Shown: in pieces, positions 59,645 through 64,000 of the stretch
Layout: every line of letters begins with the position of its first letter
Position numbering within the stretch: the stretch's first letter is position 1
Origin: Candidatus Woesearchaeota archaeon
GTDB taxonomy: Archaea; Nanobdellota; Nanobdellia; Woesearchaeales; GW2011-AR9
Length of the DNA: 64,000 nt
Direction of reading: 5' to 3'
Assembly: GCA_945861715.1 (NCBI GenBank)
Contig: CAMAVK010000001.1
Span: forward strand, 186,001 to 250,000
The notes under the pieces: model-generated
The model's database searches: none
What the model was told of the DNA's origin: nothing
What the model saw: the letters and a program-made list of their open reading frames with translations, nothing else
Made by a program: the position numbers and the translations under genes

Positions 59645-61900
59645 ATGAAAAAGTGGCAATACCTCCTATCCTTCTTCATTTTTCTACCTCTAATAATCCC
59701 TTTAACCATCGCACTTCAAATCACCGAAGTAATGTATGTCCCCTCTGATGGCAACGAATGGGTCGAAATATACAACAACGACTCCAGCACATTCAACCTG
59801 GCTCCTCTTCAACTAAAAGACGCAACCAGCACCGACACCATTGAGTGTTGTCAAGCAAACTGCACACTTTCCATCCCAAGTGAATCCTTCGCGCTCATTG
59901 TAGACAAAGATTCCTCTCATCTCTTACTTCTATCTAACTACTCCCAAATATTTTGCGTTGACGACAATTCAATTGGAAATGGGTTAAGCGACACTGCTGA
60001 TTCCATCACGCTTCAAATTGGCCAACCTAACAACCTCACTATTCTCGACGCCATGTCGTATGGCCAAGAGATACTAGCCAATCGCAATTTCACATTAGAA
60101 CGAACACTTCAAGATGATTTCACTCAAGGTTTTGATCGCGGAGGTACCCCCTTGATGTCAAACAGTGTATGGGATCTCACACGTGCATATCGTGGCCTCA
60201 CTATCTCAGAAATACTAGCAGACCCTGTTGGTTCCGACACTGCGCAACTCCCGCAAGGAGAATGGATCGAAGTCTATAACGGAGCAGATCATGAAATAGA
60301 TTTGCGCGACATAACTCTAAGCGATCAAAGTGGTAACTTTCTTCTAATCACCTCAACCAACACATTTGGTTCCGGCGTCATCATCTGCAGCGGTTGTTAT
60401 TCTGTAATTTATCGCAACGCAGACATCCACTTCTCACTCAGCAACACAGAAGATGCCGTCACATTATCAATAGAAGATCAAGTAATCAACGCTTTCACAT
60501 ACCCCGACACAACCACAGGCCTCAGTTGGTCTAAAGTTACCATTCTTGACGATTTAAACAACAGCATAACAGATTGGGTTGAACAAATACCTACACCAAA
60601 AGAACCAAACATTGTCATCAATAACTGTGATTATGCCCTCACTCTACTCACCCCCGTAATCATTGAAGATCCAGATAATTACACCTTTGAAATTGATATA
60701 ACTCATCTCAGTGGCACGCAAGCAAACATCAACGCGTCAGGTTTTATCGGCACACCTGAAGGAGACATCATCGAAGAGTTCATTATTCTTGAAGACGAGC
60801 TCGTCTCGAATTTTTCTGCCTCAGAATATTCCCCTTCCTTGGATGGTGGATTGTATCTAATCAATCTCACCATGAACCCCGGTTGCATGGACACATATCC
60901 AGAAAATAATAATATCCAACAACTAATTAGTGTTCCCATAATTGATGATGTGGGTGAAGATGTCGGGGACTTTGAGTATTGGGATATTGTCAACATAGAA
61001 CCCGTACCAGTCAACGCAGGAGATATTGTCAATGTTCGGGTAGTCGGTAATGTGCAAGATGTAAGTCGATTCTGGATGTGGGTCCAAGATGAAAAAGGCA
61101 AACTAACAAAAGAATCCGATTTCACAGTCGAAGCAGGCACCTTTGACATCACTCTTCCTTTTGTACTAAAAGATGTCTGCGACCGCGGAGGGCCAACATT
61201 CATAGTTATGGAGGGTCGTGGCACAAATCTCCAAACGGAATTCATCGTATCTCCTATTGAATGTCCTCCCACTACAACCTCCAAAAAATCAACTGCATCA
61301 TCCAAATCATCCTCCAACTCAGGTTCATATAGTCTTAAAGAAAAGATAGTCCAAGGTCTACAAGTTCCCAGTTCCGTTGAATCTCAAAGTACCTTCGAAA
61401 CGACCTTAACATTCGACGCACCAAAAGGTGAGTATGATCTTTGGGCGTATGTCTATCGAGGATCTGCATGTTATTCATGTGCGCAAAAATCAATAAAACC
61501 CGATGAGCGTACCTATCCTCTCTCATCTCCTGGTAAGACCGCAATTAAAACAAGTATACCTATTACTCTCGATAACCTCGAACCAGGTGAGTATCAAGTT
61601 AAAGTAAAAGTTCTAAAAAAAGGCAATAAAACCCCTCGTGAATTTCACGCACCCATACATGTGACCTCTTCAACGAGCAAAACAAAGACTTCCCAAGAGA
61701 CCTTTACTGCCGCATCAAACTCCAGCACCACATCATCCCCACAATCATCTTCAAGGAACACAATTGACACAACAACCATCGGCCCAGGCATCATCATGTA
61801 TCAAAAAGATAACAGCACCCCGTCTGAAGTCATCACCCTTTTCTTAGCCTTAACCTTTGCCGTATTCTTGGCCGCCATCATATTTTCCAAATCTTCATGA
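59645..61900 (+). CDS. Surface-anchored protein with lamin-tail domains
   Basis: The 751-residue protein begins with a signal peptide (KKWQYLLSFFIFLPLIIPL) and ends with a membrane helix (VITLFLALTFAVFLAAIIFSK), so it is anchored with its body outside. Two lamin-tail-like domains are visible: LQITEVMYVPSDGNEWVEIYN at about 24-130 and LTISEILADPVGS...GEWIEVYNGADHEIDLRDITLSD at about 186-300. Later regions are beta-rich with cysteines, then an S/T-rich stalk. Lamin-tail domains occur in secreted nucleases and surface proteins of bacteria and DPANN archaea. Partner unknown; attachment is possible. Confidence 0.85.
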   Translation: MKKWQYLLSFFIFLPLIIPLTIALQITEVMYVPSDGNEWVEIYNNDSSTFNLAPLQLKDATSTDTIECCQANCTLSIPSESFALIVDKDSSHLLLLSNYSQIFCVDDNSIGNGLSDTADSITLQIGQPNNLTILDAMSYGQEILANRNFTLERTLQDDFTQGFDRGGTPLMSNSVWDLTRAYRGLTISEILADPVGSDTAQLPQGEWIEVYNGADHEIDLRDITLSDQSGNFLLITSTNTFGSGVIICSGCYSVIYRNADIHFSLSNTEDAVTLSIEDQVINAFTYPDTTTGLSWSKVTILDDLNNSITDWVEQIPTPKEPNIVINNCDYALTLLTPVIIEDPDNYTFEIDITHLSGTQANINASGFIGTPEGDIIEEFIILEDELVSNFSASEYSPSLDGGLYLINLTMNPGCMDTYPENNNIQQLISVPIIDDVGEDVGDFEYWDIVNIEPVPVNAGDIVNVRVVGNVQDVSRFWMWVQDEKGKLTKESDFTVEAGTFDITLPFVLKDVCDRGGPTFIVMEGRGTNLQTEFIVSPIECPPTTTSKKSTASSKSSSNSGSYSLKEKIVQGLQVPSSVESQSTFETTLTFDAPKGEYDLWAYVYRGSACYSCAQKSIKPDERTYPLSSPGKTAIKTSIPITLDNLEPGEYQVKVKVLKKGNKTPREFHAPIHVTSSTSKTKTSQETFTAASNSSTTSSPQSSSRNTIDTTTIGPGIIMYQKDNSTPSEVITLFLALTFAVFLAAIIFSKSS

Positions 61901-62080
61901 ACCAAAAATGTTTTCTCTAAAATGATCTCCAAAAGTACTGATTTCCAACCCCCCTACTTTTCTATTTTCAAAGAGAACTTAAATCGCCACATCCTCCCCC
62001 TATTTTTTAAAAGGAGCTAAAAATAAACCACTTCTCAACTGACAAAAGGCTTATATATCAACCCCTCGTTTAAAGTCAAA

Positions 62081-62716
62081 ATGACTATCACTTTTAGAGC
62101 AGTAATTGAACTACTAGGAAAACCAAAGGAACATATCCAAGATACACTTCAAGAATATATTGCTGCAATTAAAAAAAACCCGAAATATAAAATCCTAGTA
62201 GAAGAAATAGCAGACCCAAGCAAGCATGGTGACACAGAGGATCTTTGGTCCGTGTATGTAGAGCTCGAGATAAAAGCAAATGAAACAATCGATGTGCTTC
62301 ATTTCTGTTTTGACTACATGCCTTCAGTTATTGAAATTCTTGAACCACAAGAAATCACTACTACTGATGTAGAGTTTGGCTCATTCCTAAACGATCTTCA
62401 AACCCGGCTCCATCAAATAGATATGATGGCAAAACAAATCAAAGGCGAGCGAGATATTCAAGCAGAGCTTACCGCAACGATTCTTCGAAATTTCCTTCTC
62501 TTTATACTAAGAAAAAATAATTACGAGGTAAAGATGTTGAGTACCATGACTGGTGTTGCCGAAAAACCACTGGGCAAATTCCTTGACGCCCTCGTAAAAG
62601 AAGAAATATTACAGGAGAAGGCCGGTTTTTATACTGCAGCACCAATAAAAGTCGAGAATAAATTATCCGAAGAAAACAGTACCACCCAAACCTCAACCGA
62701 GTCAAACAAACAATAA
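62081..62716 (+). CDS. Unknown protein upstream of scpB
   Basis: The 211-residue protein is not recognised. The first half is alpha-beta (FRAVIELLGKPKEHIQDTLQEYIAAI; DLWSVYVELEIKANETIDVLHFCFDYMPSVIEILEPQEI), and the second has a winged-helix-like arrangement (FLLFILRKNNYEVKMLSTMTGVAEKPLGKFLDALVKEEIL), then a T/S-rich tail. A TATATATC lies 27 bases upstream of the ATG. It is 85 bases before scpB on the same strand. Confidence 0.65.
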   Translation: MTITFRAVIELLGKPKEHIQDTLQEYIAAIKKNPKYKILVEEIADPSKHGDTEDLWSVYVELEIKANETIDVLHFCFDYMPSVIEILEPQEITTTDVEFGSFLNDLQTRLHQIDMMAKQIKGERDIQAELTATILRNFLLFILRKNNYEVKMLSTMTGVAEKPLGKFLDALVKEEILQEKAGFYTAAPIKVENKLSEENSTTQTSTESNKQ

Positions 62717-62801
62717 ATAATACTCAATAATAATACTCAATTAAATTACATATGTACTCTTTAATGAGTATAACCCTTACTTTAACACGGGTGAAAAATA
62801 G

Positions 62802-63428
62802 ATGGATCAAAATAAAAAAAAGGTTGAAGCTGTACTTTTTGCTGTTGGTAAAGATATTACTTCTGAACGTGTTGCCAGTCTATGTGCCCTCACTGTCGAA
62901 GACGCAGACACCATCATCTCTGAACTTGCCGAGTCCTACGCAACAGCAGACAATAGTTTGCAATTAATTAGACGCGAAGGATCTTGGAAACTTACCGTAA
63001 AAGATGAATTCGTACCATTAGTAAGTTCAATAGTAACCAGCCTCGAACTTGAACGACCGCTCATGGAGACATTAGCAATCATTGCATGGCGATACCCTAT
63101 TCTCCAATCTGATGTTGTCAAAATGCGTTCTGCCGCAGCCTACGACCATATGCGCGAGTTAGAAGTAAAAGGACTCATCCAAAAAGAGCGGACGGGAAGA
63201 ACCTATAAAATAAAATTAACTCCTAAGTTCTTTGAATATTTCGACCTCCCAAGCGAGCAATCAAAACAAGCCTTCCTCTCCCAAGTTCCAGCCGAAACCC
63301 TCACTGAAGCTGACGAAGTTGAAAAAGAAGCCGACGAAGTAGAACGCCTAATAGAGTTAGATGGCAAAGAAAGCGAAGCAAAATCCGAGATCCAAAAAGC
63401 CATGGACGACATGCGTAAAGACGAGTAG
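62802..63428 (+). CDS. scpB: Segregation and condensation protein ScpB
   Basis: The 208-residue protein is ScpB, an SMC-complex winged-helix subunit that binds the kleisin ScpA. The family sequences KKVEAVLFAVGKDITSERVASLCAL, LIRREGSWKLTVKDEFVPLV and the central ETLAIIAWRYPILQSDVVKMRS are all there, followed by HMRELEVKGLIQKERTGRTYKIKLTPKFFEYF. The C-terminus is charged (acidic). No smc or scpA gene is in this window. A GGGTG site precedes the ATG. Confidence 0.9.
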   Translation: MDQNKKKVEAVLFAVGKDITSERVASLCALTVEDADTIISELAESYATADNSLQLIRREGSWKLTVKDEFVPLVSSIVTSLELERPLMETLAIIAWRYPILQSDVVKMRSAAAYDHMRELEVKGLIQKERTGRTYKIKLTPKFFEYFDLPSEQSKQAFLSQVPAETLTEADEVEKEADEVERLIELDGKESEAKSEIQKAMDDMRKDE

Positions 63429-63498
63429 ATTTTCCACTAATTTAATCTAAGCATTTATCCTGAGAACTCTATTAAATAGAAGTTATTTCTCACTCTTA

Positions 63499-64000
63499 AT
63501 GAAACACTTATTGGATTTCGAACAGATAATAGGCTTAGTAACCCCCAGTGCGAGAAAAATCTCTTCTAGTTGGGATGAGGTAAATCTCGCCTCTGCTGAA
63601 AATTCATATTCTCAAAATCTAGCTAATTATTTCATATCATATCATACTAATCTTCTCCAAAGGCCTGATTTAACCGGATTAATTGAATTTAGTGGTAGCA
63701 CAGCAAATGAAAGAGCTCTTAAAATTGCCAAAGAAAAAACGGGAAAAACAAAAGTCCTAATGAGTAATCTCGCGCACAGTTCAATTCAACACGCAGCACA
63801 AGGTCAAACGGGTTTCTTTTCCGGAATCGGGCTTGAACCAATAATTGTTGATGTTGATCATACCGCGAATTTCCAAGTAAATAGCGATCAATTAAAAAAA
63901 ATTATTGATCAGCATGGCAAAGAAATTGCAGTAATAGTTTCAACATATGGTACGACACAATTGGGTCATGCTGAAAATATCGCCACCCAGGACAGCGTAA
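63499..64000 (+). CDS. PLP-dependent group II decarboxylase-like protein, cut by window edge
   Basis: An open frame starts at the ATG at 63499 and runs past the right end, giving about 167 visible residues. It shows the aminotransferase-type large-domain pattern of group II decarboxylases: FSGSTANERALKIAKEK (substrate and PLP loop), VLMSNLAHSSIQHAAQGQTG, and VIVSTYGTTQLGHAENI leading towards the PLP lysine, which lies beyond the edge. The relatives include glutamate, tyrosine and aspartate decarboxylases; the substrate cannot be told from this part. Confidence 0.75.
   Translation, partial: MKHLLDFEQIIGLVTPSARKISSSWDEVNLASAENSYSQNLANYFISYHTNLLQRPDLTGLIEFSGSTANERALKIAKEKTGKTKVLMSNLAHSSIQHAAQGQTGFFSGIGLEPIIVDVDHTANFQVNSDQLKKIIDQHGKEIAVIVSTYGTTQLGHAENIATQDSV

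Noticed and set aside
62081-63428. The gene at 62081 as the ScpA kleisin partner of ScpB
   Set aside because: The sequence lacks the ScpA N- and C-terminal patterns that I recognise; only adjacency supports it.

Overview
The window is chromosomal DNA of an AT-rich archaeon. The information-processing genes are archaeal: PCNA, RadA, aRF1 with NIKS and GGQ, an RNase P Rpp21 subunit, archaeal RNase J, a histone, aIF5A, eL40, a SecF-SecD pair, AlaX and an AK6-type kinase. There are many short DPANN-style hypotheticals, intron-containing tRNA-Leu, and mostly leaderless genes. A Woesearchaeota/Pacearchaeota-like DPANN lineage is my best guess, by inference only. First genes of transcription units typically have a TATA-like box centred about 25-27 bases before the start codon. 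Downstream genes instead carry GGAGG/GGTG Shine-Dalgarno sites. I used this rule to choose several starts.

Layout. 1-7.1 kb: MutS-family ATPase, PCNA, RNase J, CorA, and an unknown gene coupled to radA. 7.1-18.9 kb: housekeeping and metabolism (TRAM protein, 2'-5' RNA ligase-like protein, PEP synthase, DoxX-like protein, RNase P Rpp21, PadR-like regulator, DNA methyltransferase-repair protein, FNR-like oxidoreductase, leucyl aminopeptidase, thioredoxin reductase, half-length MFS protein, site-2 protease). 18.99-28.8 kb: an accessory island. It holds a 160-bp MITE with a 9-bp target duplication, DUF1428 and RsuA-type genes of bacterial character, a BRO-family pseudogene broken by two short insertions, a HEPN/MNT toxin-antitoxin pair, a PIN toxin overlapping a winged-helix gene, and a nuclease-helicase pair (DUF2075-like plus a Cas4-like/DEDD fusion).

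29-30.2 kb: a histone-aIF5A-eL40 operon followed by three 80-bp tandem repeats. 30.2-47.4 kb: SprT-like and patatin-like genes, aRF1, AK6, an ABC exporter, SecFD, a pair of 4-TM DMT/EamA transporters, a MinD-like ATPase and several unknown proteins, one of them CARF-like. 47.4-54.5 kb: an aromatic amino acid hydroxylase divergent from an Lrp regulator, a HerA-like ATPase, and an operon with a tandem-duplicated NadM-like protein. 54.5-64 kb: AlaX, a NUMOD3/Vsr-like homing-type endonuclease, HtpX-LemA, tRNA-Leu(CAA) with a ~107-nt intron, a three-gene coiled-coil operon, a lamin-tail surface protein, ScpB, and a PLP decarboxylase cut by the window edge.

The most promising candidates for undescribed biology are the DUF2779/DUF2075 nuclease-helicase module in the island, the coiled-coil operon at 58.2-59.4 kb, the tandem NadM operon, the Lrp-linked aromatic hydroxylase, and the 80-bp repeats next to the histone operon. 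No CRISPR array, rRNA gene or complete transposase gene was seen.
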